Shown: in pieces, positions 1 through 10,830 of the stretch
Layout of the letters: every line of letters starts with the position of its first letter
How positions within the stretch are numbered: the first letter of the stretch is position 1
Notes under the pieces: model-generated
Told to the model about the DNA's origin: nothing
Databases searched by the model: none
Seen by the model: the letters and a program-made list of their open reading frames with translations, nothing else
Made by a program: the position numbers and the translations under genes
Assembly: GCA_024138025.1 (NCBI GenBank)
Contig: JAMXBD010001441.1
Coordinates: 62,001-126,000 of the forward strand
Length of the DNA stretch: 64,000 nt
Direction of reading: 5' to 3'
DNA from: Combretum micranthum
Taxonomy: Eukaryota > Streptophyta > Magnoliopsida > Myrtales > Combretaceae

Positions 1-1156
1 TCCCGGTACTCCTCACCGGTTGTGTTTTCACTATCTAATCAAATCAATAAAAGTTACAAGAAGTTCTTGATAATCCTTTGGCTACAATTCACTTAGCTTG
101 ATTCTCTCAATCAATCAATCAATCAATTAAGCCTACTTGTAACTCTCAACTCACACTAAAAGTGCAAGATCAAATCAAGAGGAATAAAAAATTAAATTTT
201 CTCAAAACCATTTGCTCAATGAACAGTAACAATAGAATATGATAATTTCTCTTGTAAGAAGGTTTTGATCACTATAGCAATCTGAGTATCACGTTGTTGA
301 TATATATTGTTCTGTCTTGCTCTTTTTCCTTTTATTCCCATTACTCTAACGGCTAGAGGAATGAAAGGATGAGTTTGTCCCATATTTTTGTGCGTGTAAT
401 CCTCGAAATATCAGCTCACGTTTATCCTACTGTTGACTTACTTTGATTTTTGAATTCTTGAGACAATCTTCAAAATCCCAGCTTCAAAAGATAAATCAAA
501 TAACCAACTTGTATGTTTATCTTATACTGAAAAATTGGACTTGGATTTATCCTTCTTTGCACAATTTCATTATCTGGTACTGTTCAAGCTTTATCAAGCT
601 TCCACGTTCTTCGTATGATTCAAAAAATCTTTAGACACATTCCATAAAAATCCGAATTATATTTTGTAAATACTTCATATTATGCACACTAACTTTCTCC
701 TCAAATGTAATTAGTTTGTATAATTTGAATTTCACTTCTACGCCGTATGAATTTCAACTGTGTGTTCATGAACTCCAAAACAAACATTTATTCGAATTTT
801 AATCTCTGTGGATTTTGAACCAACTTTATGAAACACATTGAGCATAATACCCAAATTATACTCAACATTGGAGCTAGGTCTTTATAAATTAAATCTGAAT
901 TGGAAACACATGATTCTCATAGAGTTTATAAACCTTCTGACGTTCCCTCTAATGAATAAAAAAGTCTTGCAATTCTCATTGGAACCTTCTGAGTAACCTT
1001 CTGATGAGTAAATATTTCACTGTCTAACCTTCTGATATACTTTCTGAGATAGTTTTTACATTATTAATATCTAATGCTGCATACTTAAACAAAATATGTA
1101 AGAAATCATTTAAGTCTTTTGTTATCATCAAAATCATCTTTTGAGAGAAATCAACA
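1..1156 (+). mobile_element. Partial Maximus/SIRE-type copia LTR (left part outside window)
   Basis: Seen: the segment has no long ORF. It has a TATA-like stretch near 298-308, soon followed by an 'aacggctag' motif, then several short CCTTCTGA repeats around 925-1045. Near its end is 'gttatcatcaaaatcat', and it finishes at 'caaca'. The copia solo LTR at 59454-61310 has the same order: TATA, 'aacggatag', CGTCTGA repeats, 'gttattatcaaaatcat', then 'cttaaca'. Inference: this is the 3' portion of a related LTR in plus orientation. No primer-binding site follows 1156, so it is a solo LTR or a 3' LTR. The right boundary is approximate and no TSD could be tested because the left end is missing. Confidence 0.45.
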
Positions 1157-2142
1157 CTTTCAAAAGAGAAAATAGGCTACATTGATATTTAATGTAGAGT
1201 TTTAGGAAATACTAATAGTATGAGATGCTATTTTATCTTGTGGGATTAAAAAAATTGGTGCAAGATAATTGAGGGAACACAAAGACATGTCTCTTTCCCA
1301 ATAGACATGTCTCAATTTTCATATCTAAAGATATATGACAGCTTAAGAGGAAGAGAGTTGATTAGCTTACATATTTCCACTCCATATAATAATATCTCTT
1401 CAACTATAGGATAAAAAAAATTAAAACAAAAATGTAATTTCAAGTCCCGCGTATAATACATTTGAGCAAACTCTCAAATGATTTTCTAACCATCCAAAAT
1501 CATGTTTTAAAGACCTAATCTTAAGTATTATGTCTTTTAATTATTTGCAAATTTTTTTAATTTGAGGATTTTTCTTTTTTTCTTTCCCCCTTCAATTATA
1601 TGTTGTATAATGCAAAAAAGAAATATCTAACATTTTTTTATATTATTTTATCATATATAACGATAAGTATATCATCTATGGAGATACAAGTGAAAGGATT
1701 AAAAAAAATCGTCTCAAGTAAAATCCAAGAGGTCCTTATAATAAAACTACGGTCACGTCATATTTTTTTTCCTAACATACCAGCATTTTTTGTCATTTTT
1801 TAAAAAATATATTATTGTTTTTTCCTTATCCCTTTGAATTACATTAATTTTTGGAATTTACACTAATGTTCATAATTTTCTACTAATTTCATAATTACAA
1901 TATATCTAATGAATTCATGGTATCTTTTCCTATGTTATCATAGGGTTTTGTAATTATCCTCTTTCTAATAATTTTACCTGACAATTGTGAATCGACTTAA
2001 AAATTTTAAATATTTTGCTTTTTTTAATCACTAATAAACACTAAATTGGTTCCATCATGGAACTTCCATGCTGTCTTTTTCAAGGGTCATATGATGCTTG
2101 GTATTTGAACTTGTCTCTCGCACAGATGAGGTCATGATGGTT
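1157..2142. other. AT-rich intergenic stretch, nothing recognised
   Basis: No coding region, RNA gene or clear element ends are visible. The last 45 bases or so (about 2100-2147) resemble the start of the repeat that resumes after element A and recurs near 30320, so they are probably the left flank of that host repeat. Confidence 0.5.
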
Positions 2143-2147
2143 GAAAT
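2143..2147. repeat. Left target-site duplication of element A (GAAAT)
   Basis: GAAAT directly precedes the TG of the 5' LTR, and an identical GAAAT follows the CA of the 3' LTR at 15847-15851. A 5-bp TSD is normal for Ty3/gypsy integrases. Confidence 0.95.
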
Positions 2148-2755
2148 TGTAAACCCCGGTTTTTCAAGTAACCAAGATAACTCAAGAATCGGAAACCAAA
2201 AACCCTAAACCGGAATAGCTTAAGTCTGGAGTGAGAACTAGGAACCCTAATTCCGGCTTTTCCTCGTTTCCAATTAAGAAACTTTTATAAAAAATTAATT
2301 TTGAATATAGTTCTTGATTATATTTCAAACCAAGAAAAGATCATATTTTTAAGAAAATTTCAATTCCGGGTCATCCCGAACCCATTATAGAAAAGCGTGC
2401 CCCGGAATTAGAATTTCAAAAATTTACTTGTGAATACTCATTTGAATCGAAATAAAATAAGGATTTCAAAAAATATAAATTTCTTAATTTTCCGGCTTAC
2501 GAAAAATACAGTTATAACATTCTTATTTGTATTTTTTTACTACGTAATTAAATTGTCTTGACTATTATTCATTACTATTCACAAGTACAACCTATTACTA
2601 CCTATTTGTACACCCTATATTTACAACACTTACCATCAATAAATCAATCTCATTTCAAAGACTTTTGTCTCTTAAAAATCAATACAATTTAGGACAAATT
2701 ATACACAATTCAAATCAAAGGCAAATCAAAAGAAGAAAATCAAAACCGCCCCACA

Positions 2756-2777
2756 CCCCCCCCCCCCCCCCCCCCCC
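2756..2777. repeat. Poly-C tract in 5' LTR
   Basis: A run of 22 C. The matching tract in the 3' LTR (13015-13047) is longer, and the GC-rich segment that follows here is missing there. It lies just upstream of the TATA region. Confidence 0.95.
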
Positions 2778-2880
2778 TCTTGATGAATAGTGGCCGGCGT
2801 GAATGCCCCTCCCCCACAAGCTCCATCTTGCAATTTTTTTTTAAAATTATTTTAGCCCCATTTAACCTAATTTCAAATGC

Positions 2881-2887
2881 TATATAA
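2881..2887 (+). promoter_or_regulatory. Probable TATA box of element A
   Basis: 'tatataa' is followed at once by a CT-rich tract (2891-2930), the usual setting of plant transcription starts. Other LTR families in the window have a TATA box at a similar depth, followed by a CT-rich leader. A second TATA-like site at 5344-5350 lies too close to the LTR end to be the better candidate, and it is changed in the 3' LTR. Confidence 0.6.
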
Positions 2888-3048
2888 CTACTTTTTCTCT
2901 CACTCTCTTCATTCTTTCCTTTTTCCAAACTTCCAAGAGGTAAAAAGCTCCCAATCCTCTCTTTTTCCTTCCCCATGCCGTGAGCTTTAGAGCTCCCCCC
3001 CACACACACACAACTTGTTTCCTTCTCTTTTATCTCCTATTTTACCTT

Positions 3049-3056
3049 AAGTAAGT
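3049..3056 (+). promoter_or_regulatory. Possible 5' splice donor in the LTR leader (AA|GTAAGT)
   Basis: GTAAGT lies about 170 nt downstream of the TATA box. Better AG|GTAAGT matches occur at the equivalent place in LTRs C1, C2 and H. The 3' LTR copy near 13285 is changed to GTAAAT. Splicing itself is inferred. Confidence 0.4.
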
Positions 3057-4887
3057 GAGATTTTACTCCTTCTACTCATAGATCTTTGTAATGGCTAGGT
3101 TATTCTTGGATATTTCCAACCAAAGGACCCCATGAGCTCTTGCTAGGGACAAGGAAATGTCAAAACAAGAATACCAAACCATCACAAAGTAGATCTAACA
3201 TTTAAAGAAGCTTTCAAGGCATAAGCTTTATGATTTTTCATCAAAAAGTGTTTTGAACAAAAGATCTTTTATAAAAAATGTAGTTTTTATGTTTTAAAAA
3301 CTTATTTAAGCATTTGATATAGTAGATCTACCATTTTACTACTCATATTCATGTAGCATTTAAGATCTCATCATTATTTTGAGTTTATGTGCATTAATGG
3401 TCTTTAATGTATTTGTCCTTAGTAAATAACCTTCCTAGTATATAAATCTATGGATAGATGAGTTAATAAAGTCAAAAAGGAAAACACTTTCAAGAAATGG
3501 ACTTGTGTAAATTCGGATGACTTGAAAACCTAGGATAAAAACCCTTTACTAACTTCTAAACATGTATTTCTCAAGAAAAATGAAGCCTATAGGTGATAGA
3601 TAATGTTTGGTAATATTTTTCATGAGTTTAAATGAGTTTTTACTAAAGAAAATATTTGAAACAAGAGATGAAGTCCAATAGAAGTTTTGAGTTAAAAGTC
3701 TTGAAAACCAAATTCGTAATAATGGATAGATGGTTAGAAAACACATTTTTCCAACTTCAAAAATGGTATTTTCTTAAATAAATGAAGTCCTTAGGGTAAG
3801 GTAAATAAATATTAAAGTTTTAAGTATAAAATACATTTTTTCTTAAAGGAATCAACTTGAAAATGAAATTTTCTAAATTCGGATTTTTGGAACTACCCTA
3901 GAGTAAGACCCACTTAAAAGTTTACAAATGAAGATTTTATTAAAGAAATAAAGGCCTTAGGATATAACTAATATAAGGGTAAAAATTCTTTAAACAAAGT
4001 GAAGTTTTCCTAAAGGAAATCCTTATAATAAGTAAGTGTGACCAAGTGTAGTAAATTTATTTGTTAAACAATAGCATGAAATGATTTCTAGGAAAAAGTT
4101 TTGTTTAAATTCTTTAAGTCTAAAAAGTTATAAAACTTAGGCTCATTAGATTTCATATCATGACATTCATGATAGGGAAAATCATTTCCATGGCATTAGT
4201 TTCATTTTGTACTTAGGAATCTCAAGTGCATTCATGAAAATCACAATTTCGGAATCAACTAACCGCTGTACAAATCTGATCCCTCATTTCTGAGGCTTAG
4301 ATATTTTCAAAACTTGATTTAAACTTCATATTTAGAAAGCTCTTCCGAAGTAGATAGAAATCGATATAAAATTTACGAAATTCCGACTTAAAACGACCAA
4401 GTTATGGCCATTTTAAATCGGGACTTCGAAAAATGACGCAATTTCGATTTCATAAGTTTTTAGAGTTTTAGTATCCTAAGATCGGTAGTATATACTTATT
4501 AGGGTATTTCTTATATGAATAGGTGAACCCGTGGACGTTGCTCTTTGCCTCCGGATTACTATTACTAGAAGAAAGGCGAACCTATGGCGGAGTGAGTTTT
4601 TCTTCCTGATTCATTTATTGTATGTGCTTGTAAAGTAGTGCACTAGAATGTAGGCCAAATGAATGGAATATGAATGATGGGGAATAATGGGAAATTGTAT
4701 GTTGATGATGATTTGAGAACTCAAATTAAGAATATCGAAACCGGGTGATAAATTTTGGTTGTGTACTTAGCTATGATGGATTGTTTGAGAAATTGTTTGA
4801 TCGCCTAAGTAAAATGGCTTAATCAACTACTCGGACTAATGCCAAATTCGACATGTGCATATCATAGGGGGAAGGAGCATTAGCATT

Positions 4888-4990
4888 TGTAGGTTAATCG
4901 TGATCCACAAACGATATCGAATAATCGTAGGTTAATTGTGATCCATAAACGATATCGAATAATCATAGGTTAACCGTGAACCATAAACCG
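4888..4990. repeat. Short tandem array in 5' LTR
   Basis: About three degenerate copies of a 36-38-bp unit containing 'aggttaatcgtgatcca' and 'acgatatcgaataatc'. The same array is in the 3' LTR (15137-15240). LTR D has a related array with a different unit length. Confidence 0.85.
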
Positions 4991-5607
4991 CATAAAGTTA
5001 GTACCCCAGTATTCGTTAATCTGCTAACCCGGGATGGAGGGCGGAAGTCCATCCACATATGATTTCCGGCTGGTCATATGTTTGTTGAACTCATGTGTTT
5101 GATGCATTTCACTTGCTTGCTTAATCACTTGGTTGAATTGTTGTGACATGAATGTTATTGTGGAAGATTACACTCACTAAGCTAGTTAGCTTACGTCCCT
5201 ACAGTCCCTTCCTTTTGTAGCTACCCCATTTGTGGCTTAGGCGGCGTGACCCGGCTGTACAAGTACAAAAGCTAGGAGTTTCCCCTAGAAGTTGGAATTG
5301 TTTGTTTAGACTTCCATAAGAAACTTTTAAGATTTTGGATGACTATATAAGGCCATTGAATATTCTTTTGCGGGGGAATGCCCCTTAGTAAATGTAATAT
5401 TTATTTATGTCTCATGAGTTAATCCTACTCCTAATGCATGCCAAATTAAGCTTTTATCTCCATTTGGACTTGTACTCTATTGTTGTAAAGATACGCCTTA
5501 CATCTATATGAGGCTCTAGAAGTACTAAGGCGGTAATTCAGGAATCTTATATGGTATGTGGCGGACTGTTATGTTTAGGGTACCCTATGGGGCGTGACTG
5601 TTTAAGT

Positions 5608-5620
5608 TGGTATCAGAGCA
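5608..5620 (+). other. Primer-binding site (initiator Met-tRNA)
   Basis: 'tggtatcagagca' lies 8 bp downstream of the LTR end. It is complementary to the 3' end of plant initiator Met-tRNA, the standard primer for minus-strand synthesis in plant chromoviruses. Confidence 0.95.
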
Positions 5621-5710
5621 CTAGTTTATTAAGCATGACAATAGAGTTTAAAACTAAACCTAGAATTAAGCAACCAGGTTGAATTGGAGTTAAAGCTAGG
5701 CTAATTAGTA

Positions 5711-5725
5711 GTTTTCTTGTTGTAG
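5711..5725 (+). promoter_or_regulatory. Possible 3' splice acceptor before the extra ORF
   Basis: A T-rich run ends in 'ttgttgtag' at 5725. The same TAG is an in-frame stop immediately before the extra ORF, so the frame opens exactly at the putative exon start (5726). This fits an ORF whose start codon lies in an upstream exon. Confidence 0.4.
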
Positions 5726-6931
5726 GTTTCCTTGGGTGAAACCCGTGAAAGGGCTAGAAACTTCACAAAAAGCATGAATGAGACTATAGTGGAATATCGG
5801 CTAAGGTTAAGGGTGTTGTGTGAAGACTTTGCATTAGTACAACGACCTAGAACTATAAAAGAGATGTATAAACTGTGGAAAGAAGGTCTAAGGTATACAA
5901 GATGGACATCAGTAATAGGTCAACTAAGATATGATCCGATTAGAAGAAGAAGATGGACCATGATGGAGACTATCTATGCCTTGGAAAGAGTCATGGTGGA
6001 ATATGCTGGCGAACCAATGCTGAGGGAAGCCACTTTTATCTTGAAGAATGAAGGAACCCCACCCACCCAGACTTTAGGATGTGGCATGGTATAGGACCTC
6101 TCTATGTGCATGCCTATGATGATCTTGATGACCATACGGAATGGAATCTTGCGGATATCAGAAATCACATATTATGGCAAGCTAGATATCTTGATCTTAT
6201 ACCATTTTTAAGAGGAGCTCCAGCCCTACAAGTAGGAAATGGAGGAGTACATTTGATTAATGCCCCGATTATTGAAGGAGAAGATGCGAATGAAGGGAAT
6301 AATGCAGAAGAGGATAATGATATGGATGATTTTGAAGAGGAAGAGGATCCTGAAGAGGACCCAAATTGGTAAGAAGAGGAAATACCTAGATCACCTACCC
6401 CTCCAGCCATAGCTCCAGAACAACCCAACCAGTTACCAGAACAAATTGTATGGGATTTTGATAGGGATCTTGACGTACCCGATAGTGGGAGAATGGAACC
6501 AGAGTTTAACCCCACCATCTGGAAGGATATCTACCCGTACGCGAGCGTCCCCTGAGGTTGATGCCATAGCCCCCGAGCCGGTAGTTCCGAAACCTTTGGA
6601 GAGAGTGAATGGAGAGGAGGATATGATGAGTGAATTCCGAGATAGATGGAACAGGATTTGGGAGGAAGCTGGAAGAGAAATGGATAGAGAGATGGGAAAT
6701 AGAGATGGATCCAATAATAGAGTTGATAGGGAAGAAAGAGATCAAGTGGGAGATCAAGAGATGAGAGAAGAAGAAGAAGAGGAAGAAGAAGAGCAAGAAC
6801 CAGTAGCTCGACCTATTAAGAGAAGGAGGTTAACTGTGAGGGCCTATCTAAGTCAGTTCATCCGAAGGGATGATGGAGGATCTTCTAGTCGTGGACGACT
6901 CCCTAGCCCCTCACCAAACGACTCCGAGTGA
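5726..6931 (+). pseudogene. Extra ORF upstream of gag, function unknown
   Basis: Not recognised as gag, pol or any host family. The reading frame opens at 5726 (first internal ATG near 5774). It runs in one frame to 6094, continues in a second frame from about 6079 through a stop at 6370 to about 6555, then returns to the first frame from about 6446 to 6931. Read through those breaks it is roughly 400 residues. The N-terminal part is basic, with many Arg and Trp. The middle has a strongly acidic stretch (Glu/Asp-rich, 6262-6366) followed by a Pro-rich part. The C-terminal part is charged, with a poly-Glu run (6768-6795) and a basic 'RPIKRRR' patch that could be a nuclear localisation signal. 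Accessory ORFs between the 5' LTR and gag are known in some other plant gypsy lineages, such as Ogre. The continuous coding character suggests a once-functional gene carried by the element. Confidence 0.55.
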
Positions 6932-7532
6932 GCCAAGGAGGAATAGAGTCAAGTGTTCCATCGAGTCCAATAGTATTTCTTTTTGAATAGTAGGCAATGC
7001 GGGATGCCAAATTGCCATAGGATCTCTTTATGGTTTAGTATGTTGTCCTTCTTTTCTTGTCTTTTTCCTTTCCATGTCTCTAGATGTTGTTAGATAGAAG
7101 TTATCGGCTAGTATCGGAAGGTTAGATTTGTGTTGCCTAATTTTGTAAGCTTATTTGAAAAACAACTCTTGTACGGCACATCAAATTAATGAAGTATTAT
7201 GTTGATTCCAAGAATGAAGTTTCACAAGCATTATACTTTTGCATTAGTACTAGACATACTTAATTGCATAAACATATTCACATTCATATCATCACTTGAT
7301 TCAGAATTTCTTTGTTTATTATGATTTCTTGATTTGGAATTTCTTTGATTGTTATGATTTCTTTGCTCTAAGAGCCTTTTTGTGGACGATTTGAAATTTT
7401 GATTTCCCTTGGATCTTTTATGAATTCTATAGTTCTTTAAATTATTCCTATAATTTTCGTGAATTCCTTAATCAAAGTTTTATAAACCGCAAAACTTTAA
7501 AGAAGAAAAAAAACTTATTAAAACATTATGTA
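6932..7532 (+). other. Non-coding spacer between extra ORF and gag
   Basis: About 600 bp of AT-rich sequence with several 'gatttctttg/gatttcttga' repeats around 7300-7370. It reads like a 3' untranslated region of the extra ORF, or a gag leader. No gene is seen. Confidence 0.5.
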
Positions 7533-8750
7533 ACAGTCGAAACCGAAGAAACCGAAATAGGGAGCAAGAACCACTCCCAAATGAGGCTAGTAGCGCGAAC
7601 CAGCCAGATCATCCCCAAGCCAACCAACCTGAATGCAATTGGGCATTTGACAAACATGTTTACTGCATTCATCCAAAACCAAAATCAAAACCAACCCCAG
7701 AATCCCGAACCAAGTATAAGGGATTCAACACCTCTACCACCACCTCCACCACCCCTACCGTATAGAGGAATGCAAGCAGAGATTCCCTTACCACCTGAGG
7801 AGCAATCTTATAATGCTCGCTATCCACGCCCTCCACCACAAAGAGGATACCAAAGGAGTTCTCTCCCCGACTTTATAAAGAGCAATCGCTACTTTGAAGG
7901 GGCATTTGGAAGGCCCGACGAAGCAGAGGATTGGTTAGCGCAAATTGAGCGCTCCTTTGCAGCTTATGAGACGCCACCATGTCTCTGATTGGAGTACGGC
8001 ACCTACATGCTAAGATACATGCCAGGGTATGATGGGAATCGAAACGGAGAAGTTTGGCACCCCCGATTAGTTGGGAGACCTTTTGCAGGGAGTTCCTGGA
8101 GAACTATTTTCCAGCCAGCCTCCGAGTGAGATATAGTGCAGATTTCTTGCATGTGAAACAAAGAGGCAGAACGATTGAGCAGTATGAGACGGAATTCAAC
8201 CACCTGCTACAGTATGCTCTTGAATCTTACAAAAACAGTGAGGAGCTGCAAAAACAAGTATTTTTGGAAGGTCTTGATGAAGACCTAAGAGTGAAGTTGG
8301 AGGAATCAGGTTTGCAAACTTACCTAGAGGTAATTGAGAAAGCCCGGTTGATTGAAGGGGCTAAGAAGAGGAAGCATGTTGAGCTGGATAAGAGAGTGTT
8401 CAGAAAGAGGCAATTTGACACCTCCGGCTCAAGTTATAAAGGGAAAAGATTCAAGCCTTACCATGGCTTTAAGGATAACAATGGTGGAAAGTTCAACTAA
8501 ACCAAGCCCAACATTACTTGTTGGAAGTGTAAAGGGAGCCACTACCTAAGACAGCTCCCACAGCTGAAGGCAAGTGCTTTTTCTGTGGCGAGACAGGCCA
8601 TCCAGTCTATACTTGCCCAAAGAAAATGGCGATAACCTGCTTCCTTTGCAAGGAAAAGGGGCACGTAACCTCCGAGTGCCCTCAATGGAAAAGTGTGGCT
8701 ACCCGGCCTTATGGAAAATCCGGGAAATGATAACACACGATCTGGTAGCA
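7533..8750 (+). pseudogene. gag: gag (capsid and nucleocapsid), frameshifted
   Basis: Gag forms the virus-like particle and binds element RNA. The first frame (ATG at 7581, open further upstream) gives a Gln/Asn- and Pro-rich leader, then the start of the capsid domain ('SLPDFIKSNRYFEGAF', 'DEAEDWLAQIERSF'). It stops at 7988. The capsid continues in another frame from about 8054 ('SWETFCREFLENYFPASLR', 'LHVKQRGRTIEQYETEF') to 8500. After a stop come CCHC zinc knuckles. The first (from 8519) keeps C-X2-C-X4-H but has lost its last Cys next to an apparent deletion. The second (8575-8616) and third (8638-8679) are complete C-X2-C-X4-H-X4-C. The capsid homology is the usual plant chromovirus Retrotrans_gag type. 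The true start is uncertain. Confidence 0.85.
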
Positions 8751-9050
8751 AGGGTGGAAGCGTGCAGCTTTAGCCATGCATGGGATGCGGCTATACAACT
8801 TTGAAGGCCAATGGATGATTGAGAGATGAGGAGGAAGGCGTGGAGCTAGCCGCACTGGACCTGATGTGTAGATGGCGGCTTGGTGGCAGGTCAGTAACAA
8901 GTTCCTTTTAAGATAAAAGTTCTTTGTTTTCATAACAAGTTTGAAAAGAATTAAAACTGTGAAAGAGGGAAAACTGAAATCTAGAAACCTTGGAATAGAT
9001 AGCTGTTTAGTGACTAGGACCAAGTAGTGATAAATGCTTATGGTAACATG
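8751..9050 (+). other. Degenerate gag-protease junction
   Basis: The first part still looks like the gag-protease linker in places ('DEEEGVELAALDLM' near 8830-8870). From about 8885 to 9050 the sequence turns AT-rich with no coherent frame, although coding sequence would be expected to run almost directly into protease. It could be a small insertion or decayed coding sequence. Confidence 0.4.
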
Positions 9051-9051
9051 A

Positions 9052-9669
9052 CGCATAAGAGTGAATGGGAGTGAAGCTTATGTGTTGTTTGACACGGGAG
9101 CAACCCACTCCTTTATCACTATCAGCTTGGCTAAGCAGCTTGGACTACCCATAGCCATGACAACCAATAGCTTAAGGATTAAGACACCCACAGGTAGTGT
9201 CGTGTCGACCCGGGAGATAATAAGGGATTGTTTGCTAGAAATCTAAGGACACATCTCAACAAGCGACTTGATAGTTTTGGAGATGAGTAAATATGAAGTT
9301 ATCCTCGGGATGAATTAGCTAAGTAAGGTTAAAGCCATTGTGGATTGTCAACGAAAGATGATAAGTTTTGACGACCACAGGAAGGAGAGAGTAAACTTCC
9401 TCGGAGAGACCATGGTGCGAAGAGATTTCGGGTTAAGCTCCTTTGAGTTAATGATGGAAGATAAGGAAATTGTGCCAATAGAAGATGCTTGGGTTAGAGA
9501 GGAGAAAGGAGAAAAGAGAGACATACCAGTGGTGAATGAGTTTGAGGATGTATTTCCCGAAGCCTTACCCAGTTTGCCACCAAAAAGAGAGATAGATTTT
9601 GAAATCACTCCAGCCCCGGGTACAGAACCTATATCGAAGGCACCATACCGGATGGCCCCGGTGGAATGA
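9052..9669 (+). pseudogene. Retropepsin-like aspartic protease and linker to RT
   Basis: The protease cleaves the polyprotein. 'VLFDTGATHSFI' at about 9085-9120 contains the D-T-G catalytic triad. A TAA near 9244 and a TAG at 9316 break the frame. A second conserved block ('YEVILGM', about 9293-9313) follows, and the linker reads on from 9340 to 9669 with the usual 'EFEDVFPEALPSLPPKREIDF' type region before RT. A TGA at 9667 separates it from RT. Confidence 0.85.
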
Positions 9670-10300
9670 AAGGAATTGAAAACCCAATTGCAAGAGCTTT
9701 TGGATCAAGGATTCATAAGACCCAGCGTGTCGCCATGGGGCACACCGGTGTTGTTTGTAAAGAAGAAGGACGGGTTTATGAGGTTATGTATCGATTATCG
9801 GGAATTGAATAAAGTCACAATCAAGAATCGATACCCTCTTCCAAGGATTGATGACCTCTTTGACCAGCTTCAAGGAGCAAGTATGTTCTCGCGCATTGAT
9901 TTGCGCTCGGGTTATCACCAATTGAGAATAAAGCCGGAAGATGTGACCAAGACAGCCTTCGTACACGGTACGGGCACTATGAGTTCTTGGTGATGCCATT
10001 TGGGTTAACCAATGCACCGGCTGCATTTATGGACCTTATGAACCGAGTTACAAACCACTCTTGGATAAGTGTGTGATTGTGTTCATAGATGATATCTGAT
10101 CTATTCCAAAACCCGGGAACAACATGAGGAGCACCTAAGAATGGCGTTACAAACCTTAAGAGAAAATAAATTGTACGCCAAGCTATCCAAGTGTGATTTT
10201 TGGTTGGATAGGATATCTTTTCTTCATGTGGTGACGGGAGAAGGAATATCGTAGACCCTAAAAGATTAAGGCTGTGGTGGAATGGAAACAACCCGAAACG
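9670..10300 (+). pseudogene. Ty3/gypsy reverse transcriptase, frameshifted
   Basis: RT copies element RNA to DNA. Conserved blocks: '[20 protein letters not shown]' (about 9715-9775), '[20 protein letters not shown]', '[20 protein letters not shown]' (9889-9950). A frameshift near 9965-9975 is followed by a '[16 protein letters not shown]' block in another frame. The catalytic 'FIDD' is at 10082-10093; a one-base deletion right after it brings a TGA into frame at 10097. The domain is recognisable throughout but cannot give an intact enzyme. Confidence 0.9.
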
Positions 10301-10830
10301 GTAACTGAAGTGAGAAGCTTCCTAGGTTTGGTTGGTTTTGTGAAGGATTTCTCTAAAATTGCCAAACCTCTGACACAACTGACACAAAAGAATGAGAAGT
10401 TCGGTGGACAGATAAGAGGGAGCAAAGTTTCCAAGAGTTGAAACAACGCTTAGTGTCAGCTCCAATTTTGGTATTGCCTGACCCGAAAAACCTTACACAG
10501 TGCATAGTGACGCCTCCAGGAATGGCCTTGATGTGTGTTGATGCAAGAAGGGAAAGTCATTGCTTATGCCTCCAGACAATTAAGGCCTCATGAGCAGAAT
10601 ATCCTACACACGATTTGAGTTGGCCGCTGTGGTTTTTGCCTTGAAGTTATGGAGACATTATTTGTATGGACAAAGATGTGAAGTGTACACAGATCATAAG
10701 AGTCTCAAATATTTGTTCACACAAAAGGAGTTGAACATGAGGCAGAGACGGTGGTTGGAACTCATAAAGGACTATGACTTGGGAATCAATTACTGCCGGG
10801 AAAGGTAAATGCTTGCTGATGCCTTGAGCA
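10301..10830 (+). pseudogene. RT thumb/connection and RNase H
   Basis: RNase H removes RNA from the RNA:DNA hybrid. 'FLGLVGF' near 10320 marks the connection. '[17 protein letters not shown]' is near 10550-10600. From 10617 come '[19 protein letters not shown]', '[24 protein letters not shown]' and the C-terminal 'ADALSRK' motif just past the domain (about 10815). Several small indels and a stop near 10806 interrupt it. Confidence 0.9.

Larger units (their letters stand above)
2148..5599 (+). repeat. 5' LTR of element A
   Basis: About 3452 bp, starting 'tgtaaaccccgg' and ending 'gcgtgact'; the final A of the expected CA appears mutated to T, judging by the 3' LTR. It aligns with 12429-15846 along its whole length, with scattered indels. 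It contains a C-tract, a TATA box about 730 bp in, a possible splice donor and a short tandem array. By analogy with other LTRs, U3 is the part before the TATA region, and the transcript would then read about 2.7 kb of R-U5 before the primer site. Confidence 0.95.

Noticed and set aside
100..126. (TCAA)n run as a telomere-like or functional repeat
   Set aside because: A short ordinary microsatellite of six units or so.
443..634. Small plus-strand frame near the left edge, and similar frames of 60-90 codons throughout
   Set aside because: AT-rich composition, no homology recognised, and positions inside LTRs or simple-sequence DNA.
5344..5350. TATA-like site near the end of the 5' LTR of element A as the main promoter
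   Set aside because: It is only about 255 bp from the LTR end and is altered in the 3' LTR. The site at 2881 is backed by a CT-rich leader and by comparison with other families.
5726..6931. Extra ORF as the true gag of element A
   Set aside because: A complete set of gag features (capsid blocks and CCHC knuckles) is at 7581-8680, and the extra ORF has none of them.
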